From contig NZ_CP150170.1 of assembly GCF_037963865.1 (NCBI RefSeq), positions 310,001-374,000 of the forward strand: 64,000 nt of DNA, in the 5' to 3' direction. The notes beneath the pieces are model-generated. The model saw nothing but the letters and a program-made list of their open reading frames with translations. It made no database searches and was not told the DNA's origin. Below, piece after piece: positions 35,730 to 44,786 of this stretch. The stretch comes from Paenibacillus sp. FSL R10-2734. Lineage in GTDB: Bacteria > Bacillota > Bacilli > Paenibacillales > Paenibacillaceae. Numbering within the stretch: the stretch's first letter is position 1; each line of letters starts with the position of its first letter. The position numbers and the translations under genes were made by a program.

Positions 35730-35955
35730 AAAAAATCTGAAGTTTTAGTTGGCTTCAGGTCGAGAAACGTACAGGCTCCGTATTCCGTTATTATCGATAC
35801 GGATATTCTCCGTCAACGCAGATAATGAAGTACATTGGAAAATAAAGTTGCATATTATTGTAGGGTTGGCTACCTCCGGCTAGCTGAAGCACCGCTAGAT
35901 TGATCTGTAAGTTTCCTGCGGATCAAGGTCATGCCACCTTCAGTGACTATATCCA
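35730..35955 (-). promoter_or_regulatory. Structured 5' leader with attenuator-like terminator (candidate riboswitch)
   Basis: The leader of the repeat/SLH gene contains, 5' to 3' on the minus strand, an outer stem CTGAAG (35943-35938) with CTTCAG (35889-35884), enclosing a perfect TTGATC/GATCAA hairpin (35926-35921 with 35905-35900). CTAGC/GCTAG can compete with the outer stem. Further down come TCCGTAT/ATACGGA and finally CTGAAG/CTTCAG (35758-35737) followed by U6, a terminator-like hairpin 24 nt before the ATG. The aptamer-like part shares the hexamers CTGAAG and CTTCAG with the terminator, so alternative pairing is possible. I do not recognise a known riboswitch class. Confidence 0.45.
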
Positions 35956-35961
35956 ATCTAT

Positions 35962-36030
35962 ATATTAATTCTTTTAAAATACGATAAATAGTGACGTCAG
36001 TCATCAAATTGTCATGTAACATTTTTACAT
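35962..36030 (-). promoter_or_regulatory. Crp-type promoter module, copy A (repeat/SLH gene)
   Basis: On the minus strand: inverted repeat ATGTAAAAATGTTACAT (36030-36014), then TGAC-N4-GTCA (complement of 36003-35992), then a -10 TAATAT (35967-35962). No consensus -35 is present, so activation is expected. The two sites are centred about 42 and 67 nt upstream of the likely start site, as for Crp class II and class I positions. The module recurs with identical spacing at 54279-54347. The rest, 36031-36150, shows no gene. Confidence 0.6.
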
Positions 36031-36150
36031 TTTATGGTATGATAATCCATTACCTCATTCGGTTGTGAATCTACATGATGGGGGTGAGCTGCAGCGATCC
36101 CCTGTCCGAAAATAACACATCTGCATCCCCGTTATACCCTGAACACAAAT

Positions 36151-36181
36151 AAAAAAAGCCCCAAACATATTGTTTGGGACT
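36151..36181 (-). terminator. Terminator downstream of the EamA exporter
   Basis: Stem AGYCCCAAACA / TGTTTGGGACT around TAT, with seven Ts on the minus strand; it lies about 125 nt after the exporter stop. Confidence 0.85.
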
Positions 36182-36307
36182 CTGAGCTCTATATTAGAGT
36201 TTTCCGACATTCGATAAATCCAAATCCTTTTTCTGCGTAATTGGTAATAACGAGGGTTATAACCCGGAGAATTAGTGAATCTCCGATTTCCTCGCCAATA
36301 TACGCTT

Positions 36308-37177
36308 CTATCGTATTTTTCTTTGATACGCAGATAGCATAACTCCTACTAAAATAAACAAAGATCCTAATACTTCTACACCGGTAATTGGTTTGTACAG
36401 TAATATTAATCCCATAATCATGGCTACAAAAGGCTCTAGATTAGATAATACAGACGCTTTTGAGGCATCAACATGCCGAATATTGTTATTCCAAATAAGC
36501 GTGGCTATGCCATGTACAACAACGGCAGTTCCGATCAACAACGCCCAATCCGTAATATTAGAACTCATTCGTAAAGGTGTATCTAGCGAGAAGGCAAACG
36601 GGATCGATACAATAAAGCCTACCAGATTAGAATATAAAGTAATCGTGAGCGGATCTATTCTTTGCGAGAGAACCCTAGTCATAATAATCATAATTGCAAA
36701 TGTTATCATTGTTACAACGATCCACAGTAGTCCTTTATCAAAATGCAAAGAGGACGATCCACCTTTTACGACGACAAAATAAATGCCGATGATTGCTAGA
36801 ATGGACCCCAACAACATACGGACCGTTAATTTCTCTTTTAAAAAAAGAGCAGCTAACAAACCCGCTAAAATAGGAGTCATAGCTAAAATTATTGCAGATG
36901 TTGTTGGATCAGCTGTTTGCAGCCCTTTAAAAAAGGACCATTGATTTATAAACACTCCAATAACACCTAGAGATAAAATTAGTAGTACATCCGATTTACT
37001 CACCAGCTTAAAATTCTTTTTATAAGCCGTTATTCCAACTAGAAATAACACTATAAACAAAAGTCTCAGTGAAGTTAACAGACCAGGGGAGAAGTCCTGA
37101 ACTAAGATCTTTCCAAACACAAAATTGCTACCCCATACGACTACACAAAAAGTGAGCCAACCATAAGCTTTTAACAT
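36308..37177 (-). CDS. EamA/DMT-family membrane exporter
   Basis: 289 residues, ten hydrophobic segments in two EamA repeats; the second half ends with GVEVLGSLFILVGVML and a short basic tail. Typical loop WGSNFVFGK near the start and GLQTADPTTSAII at the end of repeat one. AAGGTGATT precedes ATG 37177. Monocistronic, between terminators. Substrate unknown; family members export amino acids, nucleotides or other metabolites. Confidence 0.87.
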   Translation of the reverse strand: MLKAYGWLTFCVVVWGSNFVFGKILVQDFSPGLLTSLRLLFIVLFLVGITAYKKNFKLVSKSDVLLILSLGVIGVFINQWSFFKGLQTADPTTSAIILAMTPILAGLLAALFLKEKLTVRMLLGSILAIIGIYFVVVKGGSSSLHFDKGLLWIVVTMITFAIMIIMTRVLSQRIDPLTITLYSNLVGFIVSIPFAFSLDTPLRMSSNITDWALLIGTAVVVHGIATLIWNNNIRHVDASKASVLSNLEPFVAMIMGLILLYKPITGVEVLGSLFILVGVMLSAYQRKIR

Positions 37178-37233
37178 TTAAATCACCTTTCAATAATACC
37201 GACTCCACAGTTTTCCCATAACAGCTTTACGCC

Positions 37234-37275
37234 AAAAAAAATAGACCCCACCCATCGTAAGATACGGGGTCTATT
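37234..37275 (-). terminator. Terminator of the MFS pump operon
   Basis: Stem AATAGACCCC / GGGGTCTATT with a 16-nt loop, followed by T8 on the minus strand. Confidence 0.88.
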
Positions 37276-37407
37276 GTACTGTTGGTTAGTAAGCATCGGT
37301 TCTTCTTTGTATCTATTATAACCTCCATGGTTTCTTCATGCGCTTAGTTTATAGAGGAAATAATTCCCGTACTCACCGGAACATGAGGCTTCACTTGTTC
37401 CCGTCCC

Positions 37408-38826
37408 CTATTCCTCCGGATTCTGAGAACGCTTCGTAAAGAACGCTACAACAACCGCAAGGATAGCAAAAGCAAACCCGATCAGAAATGCATTATGCAC
37501 ACCAGAAACCATGGCCTCGGTTATTTGAGTCGGAGCCGCCGGATCAGCGGATTGCTCCAGATAGCTGCGTTGCCCGGAGGTCATAATGCTGATGAAGAAC
37601 GCAACTCCAATCGCACCCGCTACCTGGGACAAGGTATTAAGAATAGCCGTTCCGTGAGGATAATATCTCCGCGGAAGTTGGTTTAACCCATTGGTTTGCG
37701 CAGGCATCATGATCATGGAGATGGAAACCATCATACTGACATGCAGGATGATAAAAGTCATCTTAGGCGTATTGGCTGTCACCTGCGTGAAGAACCACAT
37801 CACGACCGCTAACAGCACAGCTCCAGGAATAATCAACGCTCTCGGACCAAAGCGGTCAAACACCTTTCCCGTAATCGGAGAAAGAAGCCCGTTCAAGAGA
37901 CTACCCGGCAGCATGATCAGACCTGATGCATAGACGGTCAAGCCCAGAGCCCCCTGAAATAAGAAGGGTAACAGTGACATCGTCGAGAACATCGTCATCA
38001 TCATGATACACAATAGAATCGTTGTTAAAGTAAACATTGGATATTTGAACGCTCGAAGATCTAGTAGCGGCTCTATTAATTTCAATTGACGAAGCACGAA
38101 CATGAGGAGCGCTGCAAGACCCAGCAATATCATTCCGTATACCTGTAGGCTGCCCCATCCCTCACCGGAACTGCTAAATCCATATACGACTCCACCAAAC
38201 CCGATTGTAGATAAAATAATGGAGAACACATCGACTTTTGGTTTGGTAGGCTGAGAGACATTCTTTAAATAAATGAATGCGAAAATAATGGAGAAGAGCG
38301 CAAAGGGCAGGACGATATAAAATAGCCATCTCCATTCGAAGGATTCTAGAATGATACCCGAAAGTGTTGGGCCAATAGCAGGTGCGAACATCATGACGAG
38401 TCCGATACTCCCCATGGCCGCTCCTCTTTTTTCTGGAGGATAGATTAAGAGAATCGTATTCATGAGTACTGGCATCATTAATCCGGTACCTGCCGCTTGC
38501 AATAAGCGACCGAACAAGAGAATAGAAAAGCCGGGGGCAATTCCACTAACCAAAGTTCCCAGCGTGAACACGATCATAGCGCCTAGAAACACCTGCCTTG
38601 TTGTAAACCATTGCACCAGCAAGGCGGAAGCAGGAATCAGTACGGCAACAACCAGCATATACCCCGTTGTGAGCCATTGCATAGTCGATGCCGAGACATT
38701 AAGTTCAATCATTAATTGAGGAAAAGCGACGCTTAACAGCGTTTCGTTCAATAAGGAAAAGAATGCCCCAATGATTAAAGATATCAAGATTGGAAGTCTC
38801 TTCACATTGTCTAACTCCTTACTCAT
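37408..38826 (-). CDS. MFS drug efflux pump, DHA2 (EmrB/QacA) type
   Basis: 472 residues with about 14 membrane segments. DHA2 signatures include LNETLLSVAFPQLMIEL in helix 1, GRLLQAAGTGLMMPVL in helix 4 and the motif C-like FAPAIGPTLSGIIL. Expected to export drugs or toxic metabolites using the proton gradient. It starts 1 nt after the stop of a second MFS gene, so translation is coupled. A MarR regulator and matching operator motifs lie upstream of the pair. Confidence 0.93.
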   Translation of the reverse strand: MSKELDNVKRLPILISLIIGAFFSLLNETLLSVAFPQLMIELNVSASTMQWLTTGYMLVVAVLIPASALLVQWFTTRQVFLGAMIVFTLGTLVSGIAPGFSILLFGRLLQAAGTGLMMPVLMNTILLIYPPEKRGAAMGSIGLVMMFAPAIGPTLSGIILESFEWRWLFYIVLPFALFSIIFAFIYLKNVSQPTKPKVDVFSIILSTIGFGGVVYGFSSSGEGWGSLQVYGMILLGLAALLMFVLRQLKLIEPLLDLRAFKYPMFTLTTILLCIMMMTMFSTMSLLPFLFQGALGLTVYASGLIMLPGSLLNGLLSPITGKVFDRFGPRALIIPGAVLLAVVMWFFTQVTANTPKMTFIILHVSMMVSISMIMMPAQTNGLNQLPRRYYPHGTAILNTLSQVAGAIGVAFFISIMTSGQRSYLEQSADPAAPTQITEAMVSGVHNAFLIGFAFAILAVVVAFFTKRSQNPEE

Positions 38827-38827
38827 A

Positions 38828-40216
38828 TTAAACCTCAGCTTCTTTCTTTTTCTTTATCGATCCGGGAGCACCCGTGCCAAACTGATAACGGTAAAGCATA
38901 ACTACAGCAATAACCAGCAGGGACATGACAAGGAAAATGTTACTATACACATGGGCAGTAGCATTAGTATTCAAAGGATTGAACTGCACTGCAGCAGTGC
39001 CTTTGTCGAGTATTTTCCCGACCACACTCATGGCCATTGCGCCAGAGATAAAATTGATCATAGAGAGTAATCCCATACCAACTCCGGTTTCCTCTTTTGG
39101 CAACGTCCGCGAAATCGTATTGGACATTGAGATTTGCATGAAAGTCTGACCCACGTTTCCTAATATTAATATGATGGCAATAAAATATGCTGATACCCCA
39201 ATAAAAGTAGATAGTAGGGAGAAAGCTAGAAATAACAATACCGAGGCGACGAACACAAGTGCGAAATTACCGCGATCGTCAGCCAACCTGCCTCCCTTGC
39301 GTCCCATAATAGCTGAAGCAATTGCAGCTGGCACTAACACGAAACCAATGGTCGAAGGGGTCAAACCATTCACTGTCGCTAAAAATTGTGGTGTCATGAA
39401 TGTCATGCTAAAGCTCATAGCTGTCGTAGTAAAAGCAAGCAGCAGCCCTATCGAATAGGTTTTGTTACGGAACAAGACCGGTTTAATAAAGGGCTCCACA
39501 GCTTTCCGAATCCGAATGATGAATAAGGCTAGCAAGACAAGTCCTCCGAGGAACAACCACACTTGCATCTGTGTGATTGCAAGCAAGAAGATTGCCACTG
39601 CTGCAGCTAGTAACCCGCCACCAAGAACATCAATACTTCCTGCCTTCCCTTTGGCATTATCTAAATACTTCCGAAAAAAAGGTAGCGTCAGTAGCGGAAG
39701 CAAGGAAAAGACGAACATAAGTCTCCAATTCCCAAAGCTGGTGATCAGTCCTGCTGCGACTGGCCCCAAAGCATTACCAAGCGCCATCCCAATCGCAGAT
39801 GTTCCGAGCGCCCGCCCCCTCTTCTCAGGAGCAAAATATCGAATTGGAATGATCATTGCAGTTGCAGGAAGAACGGAAGCACCGGCAGCCTGAACTACAC
39901 GCCCCAAAATAATAATCCAAAACTCACTAGCAAGCAGACCAATTAATGAACCGAGAGCGAAAATAAGAAGTCCGTACGTTAACAAATCCTTCAGCCGATA
40001 TTTATCCGCCAATTTCCCCATTACGATGGATCCTACCGCGTATACCACCATATAACTGGTCATAATCCAACTAACTTGCGAAGGCACGAGATTGAACTCT
40101 TTTCCGATTTCAGGGAGAGCTACATTGAACATCGTACCGTTCATAACCGAGAATATTAAGGTAACTACAAGTATTTTTAGCAGCTTATCTGCATTTTGTG
40201 ATGATGTATCCGTCAT
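38828..40216 (-). CDS. MFS efflux pump, TetL/TetK-like DHA family
   Basis: 462 residues, about 14 membrane segments. Helix 1 carries SVMNGTMFNVALPEIGKEFN, loop 2-3 GKLADKYRLKDLL, helix 4 GRVVQAAGASVLPATAM and motif C GNALGPVAAGLI, resembling Gram-positive TetL/TetK and related proton antiporters. The lysine-rich tail GSIKKKKEAEV is cytoplasmic. First gene of a two-pump operon; its promoter has a TATAAT between two GAG(T/G)ATACTC motifs. The substrates are not predictable. Confidence 0.92.
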   Translation of the reverse strand: MTDTSSQNADKLLKILVVTLIFSVMNGTMFNVALPEIGKEFNLVPSQVSWIMTSYMVVYAVGSIVMGKLADKYRLKDLLTYGLLIFALGSLIGLLASEFWIIILGRVVQAAGASVLPATAMIIPIRYFAPEKRGRALGTSAIGMALGNALGPVAAGLITSFGNWRLMFVFSLLPLLTLPFFRKYLDNAKGKAGSIDVLGGGLLAAAVAIFLLAITQMQVWLFLGGLVLLALFIIRIRKAVEPFIKPVLFRNKTYSIGLLLAFTTTAMSFSMTFMTPQFLATVNGLTPSTIGFVLVPAAIASAIMGRKGGRLADDRGNFALVFVASVLLFLAFSLLSTFIGVSAYFIAIILILGNVGQTFMQISMSNTISRTLPKEETGVGMGLLSMINFISGAMAMSVVGKILDKGTAAVQFNPLNTNATAHVYSNIFLVMSLLVIAVVMLYRYQFGTGAPGSIKKKKEAEV

Positions 40217-40275
40217 AATCTAAACCTCTTTTCTGATTGAATTCATAACTAAGTATAAGTAAAAAGATAAATAAT

Positions 40276-40311
40276 GAGTATACTCAGTATATTATATTAC
40301 TGAGGATACTC
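40276..40311. promoter_or_regulatory. MarR-type operator pair at the pump operon promoter
   Basis: GAGTATACTC (40276-40285, a perfect palindrome) and GAGGATACTC (40302-40311) lie in larger inverted copies of AATGAGTATnCTCAGT. On the minus strand a TATAAT -10 sits between them, about 75 nt before the pump start. The same motif occurs at the marR promoter. Confidence 0.65.
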
Positions 40312-40374
40312 ATTATTTTCTTTTGTGTCAAGTCTTATAATTTACTTTGAACCCGTTAAAGCTATACACTAGCC

Positions 40375-40740
40375 TCACATAAGATTTAACAACGCAGAAA
40401 CATGAAAACATGCAAGAATTAGGGCTAAAATCATGAGCACTACTGCCGGAATTATTTTACCAATTGGATCACTAGAACGAATATGGAACAGTACCGCCCC
40501 TAGCATGATGCAAGCCAGCCATAATGCAGCAATCGCGAGGACTCCCTCATTCCAAAAACCAATAATCAGACCTACAACACCTACCAAGGCGATCAAACCT
40601 GTTGCCACTCTGAACCATTGGGGTAATCCCAAGTGAGAGAAGGTGTCCACTTGCATTTTGGCCCCTGCTAACTTAGATATTCCCGAGAAGAAAAAAGCAA
40701 AAATTAATAAGCATTGCAATACTAGTGCTATAATAGCCAT
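40375..40740 (-). CDS. DoxX-like small membrane protein
   Basis: 121 residues with four membrane segments. The N-terminal segment with FFFSGISKLAGAKMQVDTFS, followed by HLGLPQWFRVATGLIALVGV, is typical of DoxX-like proteins. Some homologues act in oxidative stress membrane complexes, but the role here is unknown. GGGGG lies 8 nt before ATG 40740. Between the pump operon and marR, so possibly in the same regulon. Confidence 0.8.
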   Translation of the reverse strand: MAIIALVLQCLLIFAFFFSGISKLAGAKMQVDTFSHLGLPQWFRVATGLIALVGVVGLIIGFWNEGVLAIAALWLACIMLGAVLFHIRSSDPIGKIIPAVVLMILALILACFHVSALLNLM

Positions 40741-40925
40741 GTAAAATCCCCCACAATTTTATAGTTATTATTATCCTTTAGTGCTTGTTTACAAATACAA
40801 GACATATCACTTTTTACGTCAATCACCACACTCTCCATCATTAAAATCAACTATGAAAATAGCGGTTCAGCAAGAATATAAATACTCTCTTACACCGAAC
40901 TATAGCTGTTTATGCCTTATGAGGG

Positions 40926-40946
40926 TATAATATAAAGAGGATACTC
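40926..40946 (+). promoter_or_regulatory. marR promoter -10 with MarR-type operator
   Basis: TATAAT (40926-40931) is followed by GAGGATACTC (40937-40946), an exact match to the motif at the pump promoter. A site just downstream of the -10 predicts autorepression. Confidence 0.6.
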
Positions 40947-41029
40947 ATTAAGAGCTCCCTCATATTCACTATTCTCACAAAATTGAGAATATAAAAAATT
41001 GTCAAAAAAGTCAAGGAGGTAATACATTC

Positions 41030-41500
41030 ATGAACTCAGAGTATCCAAAGGCGATAGACGTCATCCACATATTAATGAGATCAACCAATTACATTAAAAC
41101 AGAATTTCAATCCCAGTTATTAGCGCTCGATACACCTTATCATCTCACTGGTCCTAGGTTACGTCTGCTCTCAGTCGTTGCCGAGGCAGGCAAGATTCGG
41201 ATGAATGAGTTAGCTGTTAAGCTAGGGATAAAAGCACGTACCGTTACCGACTTTGTTGATGCACTCGAACAGGATAAGCTCCTCGTTCGAATTCCTGATC
41301 CGACCGACCGACGAGCTACGCTGATTCAGCTTACGGAGCTTGCCCAATCTACTATTGAGCAAAACCTTGCTTTCCAAGATAAAGTCGCTGACAACATGCT
41401 GGAAAATCTTTCGCAAGAGCAACGAAAGCAATTTTATGACCTTCTATTGCAGCTAACCAAAGACAAAGCCATTTCCGAGTTATGTGAAGAAGCTAAGTGA
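41030..41500 (+). CDS. MarR-family transcriptional regulator
   Basis: 156 residues. Winged helix with the recognition region MNELAVKLGIKARTVTDFVDALEQ and the wing RIPDPTDRRATLIQLTE, conserved in MarR proteins. AGGAGG lies 9 nt before ATG 41030. It is divergent from DoxX and the two-pump operon, and the GAG(T/G)ATACTC motif appears at both its own and the pump promoter. Likely an efflux repressor relieved by a toxic ligand. Confidence 0.93.
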   Translation: MNSEYPKAIDVIHILMRSTNYIKTEFQSQLLALDTPYHLTGPRLRLLSVVAEAGKIRMNELAVKLGIKARTVTDFVDALEQDKLLVRIPDPTDRRATLIQLTELAQSTIEQNLAFQDKVADNMLENLSQEQRKQFYDLLLQLTKDKAISELCEEAK

Positions 41501-41524
41501 GTCGGAGCCAAGTCGAGGAACAGT

Positions 41525-41557
41525 AAAAAACCACAACCGCACATGGTTGTGGCTTTT
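41525..41557. terminator. Bidirectional terminator
   Basis: Stem AAAACCACAACC / GGTTGTGG around GCACAT with T-rich ends, between the convergent marR and the sugar ABC operon. Confidence 0.88.
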
Positions 41558-41585
41558 CCTGATGAGGTATCTCTAGTATTCGATA

Positions 41586-42416
41586 TTACCCCTTTACACT
41601 TCCCGCCGTAACGCCTTCAATAATTTGCTTTTGCAATACGCTATAAATAAGCATGACAGGCACCACACAGAATACGATACCTGCAGACATTTGCGCGTAG
41701 TTAGACAGCTTGGCATCCCGGAACTGAACCATTCCAACAGGCAAAGTACGTAAATTATCGTCCGATAGGAAGTAATTCGCAAGCAAGAATTCATTCCAAT
41801 TCCCTAAGAAGGACATGATAAATACCGTAACGAGCGCCGGTCCTACTAAGGGCAAGGCTATTCTCGCGAAGATTCCCTTTGCAGTGAGTCCATCAATAAC
41901 AGACGCCTCTTCGATTTCTGCGGGCAATGAGCGCATGAAAGCGGCGATAATAATCGTAGATAATGGTATCGCATTTGCAACATACGGGATAATGAGGGCA
42001 AGATGGGTATTCAATACTCCGATTTTTTGCAGCAATAGATAGATTGGAAGCATCAAGGATGTATTTGGAATCAGCATTCCCAGCAATACGACACTGTATA
42101 AGATTGCACTGATCTTGTTATACTTCATGCGCGTTAGAGCGAATCCAATCATGGATGAGATGATAATCGTCAGACATGACGATACTACCGAGATGTATAG
42201 ACTATTAAAGAAATAAACGTTAATCTTCGCATTTACCCATGCATCAACATAGTTTCCCCAATGAAACTCTTTAGGCAGCCCGAACGGACTTAACGCAATC
42301 TCTGCATTGTTCAATTTTAAGGAAGAAAAGACTACGAAAAGAAATGGGAACAAAATGATGAGCAGATACGCCATTAAAAATATGTGATTCCCGCTTTTTT
42401 TCAGCGCATTCATCAT
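41586..42416 (-). CDS. Sugar ABC transporter permease (MalG type)
   Basis: 276 residues with six membrane segments. The binding-protein-dependent permease EAA loop is EIEEASVIDGLTAKGIFARI, followed by ALPLVGPALV. Start ATG overlaps the stop of the previous permease (TAATG). Last gene of the six-gene glycan operon. The importer lacks its own ATPase gene here, as common for Firmicutes that use a shared MsmX-type ATPase. Confidence 0.94.
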   Translation of the reverse strand: MMNALKKSGNHIFLMAYLLIILFPFLFVVFSSLKLNNAEIALSPFGLPKEFHWGNYVDAWVNAKINVYFFNSLYISVVSSCLTIIISSMIGFALTRMKYNKISAILYSVVLLGMLIPNTSLMLPIYLLLQKIGVLNTHLALIIPYVANAIPLSTIIIAAFMRSLPAEIEEASVIDGLTAKGIFARIALPLVGPALVTVFIMSFLGNWNEFLLANYFLSDDNLRTLPVGMVQFRDAKLSNYAQMSAGIVFCVVPVMLIYSVLQKQIIEGVTAGSVKG

Positions 42417-43300
42417 TAGTAATCAATCCTTTCGGCACGTTTTGCAATTAAGACCTGATATAGAACTGTAACCACCATCGTGAAAATAAAGATGATGAAG
42501 GATAATGCGTTGCCGTACCCATACTTAAAGTTGGTGATCGCGTACTTGATCATATAAGTGGCCATTACGTCAGTCGAGCTTGCAGGACCGCCCTTTGTCA
42601 TGACGATAATAATATCGGCTGCTTTCATTGAACCTGCAATGGAGAGCATAATCACAACACTGATTACAGGCATAATGAGAGGCATCGTGATCCTTCTTAC
42701 GCGTTGGAGGCCGGTTGCGCCGTCAATCATGGCAGCTTCATCGAGCTCTTTAGGAATCGTAAGTATTGCTGCAAGAATCATTACGATATAGAAGCCTGCC
42801 CATTGCCAACAGTTTGTAATTAGTATAGACAGCATCGCTGTCTTCGGGCTACCTAACCAATCGACCGGTTGTCCGCCAAAGAATACTATAATCTTGTTCA
42901 GCAAACCGACATCATAGTTATAAATGAACCCCCATAATATACCGATTACAGCGGTTGACATGACGGTAGGCATAAAGATCGCCGTCTTGTATAAGCCTTG
43001 AAGCTTCTTTACATTCGCAATCATTAATGAAGCAACGATTGTAATCGGAACTTGTATAAATACAGAGAATAATATGAAATAACCGTTGTTTTTTACTGAA
43101 CTCCAGAACGCCGGGTCTGAAAGTGCTTTGGAAAAGTTTCTAAAGCCAACCAGCTTCACATGATCTGAGATACCGTTCCAGTTCGTAAAGCCGTAATAGA
43201 GCGAGCTAATGAGCGGATAAACAAAAAACATGAAGAGTAGCAGCATACCTGGAATAACAAACAGTATATATGTCATTGGATTTCTTAAGGCTTTATTCAT
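42416..43300 (-). CDS. Sugar ABC transporter permease (MalF type)
   Basis: 294 residues, six membrane segments. The EAA loop is PKELDEAAMIDGATGLQRVR followed by RITMPLIMPV. Start ATG 43300 has GGTGG about 10 nt upstream; an in-frame ATG at 43330 lacks a site. Overlaps the MalG-type gene by one base. Partner of the lipoprotein encoded upstream. Confidence 0.93.
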   Translation of the reverse strand: MNKALRNPMTYILFVIPGMLLLFMFFVYPLISSLYYGFTNWNGISDHVKLVGFRNFSKALSDPAFWSSVKNNGYFILFSVFIQVPITIVASLMIANVKKLQGLYKTAIFMPTVMSTAVIGILWGFIYNYDVGLLNKIIVFFGGQPVDWLGSPKTAMLSILITNCWQWAGFYIVMILAAILTIPKELDEAAMIDGATGLQRVRRITMPLIMPVISVVIMLSIAGSMKAADIIIVMTKGGPASSTDVMATYMIKYAITNFKYGYGNALSFIIFIFTMVVTVLYQVLIAKRAERIDY

Positions 43301-43340
43301 ATCACTCACACCACCTTGCCAATTTATCATCTTGATGATC

Positions 43341-43375
43341 TAAGGGCACCCTTTCTTACTATAAGGGCGCCCTTA
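43341..43375 (-). other. Intercistronic hairpin between solute-binding protein and permease genes
   Basis: TAAGGGCACCCTT (43341-43353) and AAGGGCGCCCTTA (43363-43375) form a stable stem without a T-tract. In sugar ABC operons such hairpins often stabilise the upstream binding-protein mRNA and reduce permease expression. Confidence 0.55.
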
Positions 43376-43394
43376 TGGTCACAACCTATAAAAT

Positions 43395-44756
43395 TTATTC
43401 TGCGTCAGCATTCGCCTCATCTTGAACTTTTTGAATCGCAGCGGTTGCCTCCTCAGGTGTTGTTATGTTGCTGATTATTTTTTGAATTTGATTACCGATT
43501 TCTGTTGTTACATCAGCAGGTACCAAAGCATCAAATGCAGCGTAAGAAGATTCCGAATGAAGCAGCATCATCATAATCTCTTGCATCATTGGGTCTTTTA
43601 CCTGTTCCTTCACTTTTGCTTCGTCTAGCTTCATGCAAGGCAACGATCCGCGTTCAACGAGGAAACGCATCTGCATATCTTCGGTGTAGAAGTTTTTAAT
43701 GAACGATTTCACAGCTGCGAGCTTTTGCGGATTTTTGGCTACTTCCGCTGAGAATGCATAACCATTATTCATATCCTGCATGATGGACGTCTGATCACCT
43801 ACACCGCCAGGCATCGGAGGAAAGTTGAAAAAGCCGATCTTGCCAGCAAGACTAACGCCCGCTCCACCTTCCTGGAATAATGAAGCTGCCCAACTGCCGT
43901 CAAACATCATAGCAGAATCGCCATTAATAAATTGGGTGTTGTAGTCAACATACTCAAGGCCAAGCTCACCCTTCTTGAAGTAACCCTTATTCACCCAATC
44001 TTGATGAATTTTGAACGCTTCCGTCACTGCCGGATCGGTCCATTTCGCTTCGCCAGTCGAGAATTTCGCAGTTACTTCTGGACCTGCAAGGCGTGACCAA
44101 ATTTGGTTGGTCAGCATCAGTGGTACCCATGCGGACTTAGAAGCAGATGAGAATGGAATTTTGCCATCCGCTTTAATTTTGTCCATAAGCGCTAACAATT
44201 CATCGTAAGTTTTAGGTACTTCGAAACCTTTTGATGCAAAATACTCTTTGTTGTAGAATACGCCCTCAGCGCTCGCTGACATTGGCAGCCCGTATACTTT
44301 GCCATCGACAGACCATGCATCGAGATTAAGGAATTTATCTTTGATTCCGAGCTCTTCAAGAATCGGCGTAATATCCAGTACTTTGCCTTCCTTCGCAAAA
44401 GTCTTCACATCAGGGCTACCGAATGCATCAAAGATCTCTGGCACGTTTCCTGACGCCATTTCACCTCTGATTTTATCTTTACGGTTGACTTCACCATCTA
44501 CGCCATCCATTTTCACCTTTAACCCAGGAACCTCTGACTCCATCTTCTTGACTGCTTCCATTGTTAAATCTAGAGTACCCTGCCTTCTTTCCCCGATCAG
44601 AGCATGACGGAATGTGATCTCAAAAGGCTTTCCTTGTGTGGAATCGGAAGTTTCGCCGCTTGCAGATGATCCATTATCTGTTTTAGAACCACAACCAGCT
44701 ACTGCAATGGAAGATATGAGCATCAAAGACATTAGCACAAGTACATTCTTCTTCAT
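43395..44756 (-). CDS. Sugar ABC transporter solute-binding lipoprotein
   Basis: 453 residues. Signal peptide ends in a lipobox, IAVAGC with Cys22, so the mature protein is lipid-anchored. Family-1 type solute-binding features include GEMASGNVPEIFDAFG and MMFDGSWAA. I chose ATG 44756 because GGGGGT lies 8 nt upstream and it begins the signal peptide. Co-transcribed with cytoplasmic GH9, ROK kinase and SIS enzyme, so it probably binds an oligosaccharide that is hydrolysed inside the cell. Confidence 0.93.
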   Translation of the reverse strand: MKKNVLVLMSLMLISSIAVAGCGSKTDNGSSASGETSDSTQGKPFEITFRHALIGERRQGTLDLTMEAVKKMESEVPGLKVKMDGVDGEVNRKDKIRGEMASGNVPEIFDAFGSPDVKTFAKEGKVLDITPILEELGIKDKFLNLDAWSVDGKVYGLPMSASAEGVFYNKEYFASKGFEVPKTYDELLALMDKIKADGKIPFSSASKSAWVPLMLTNQIWSRLAGPEVTAKFSTGEAKWTDPAVTEAFKIHQDWVNKGYFKKGELGLEYVDYNTQFINGDSAMMFDGSWAASLFQEGGAGVSLAGKIGFFNFPPMPGGVGDQTSIMQDMNNGYAFSAEVAKNPQKLAAVKSFIKNFYTEDMQMRFLVERGSLPCMKLDEAKVKEQVKDPMMQEIMMMLLHSESSYAAFDALVPADVTTEIGNQIQKIISNITTPEEATAAIQKVQDEANADAE

Positions 44757-44786
44757 TAATATGACCCCCAAATTATGAATGATTTA

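Noticed and set aside
35855..35950. Known riboswitch (c-di-GMP-I, c-di-AMP, cobalamin) in the SLH gene leader
   Set aside because: I compared the leader with the conserved cores I know for these classes and found no match, so it is reported only as an unassigned structured leader.
38828..40216. Specific tetracycline resistance gene
   Set aside because: Similarity is to the TetL/TetK transport family in general; sequence alone does not support a tetracycline substrate.
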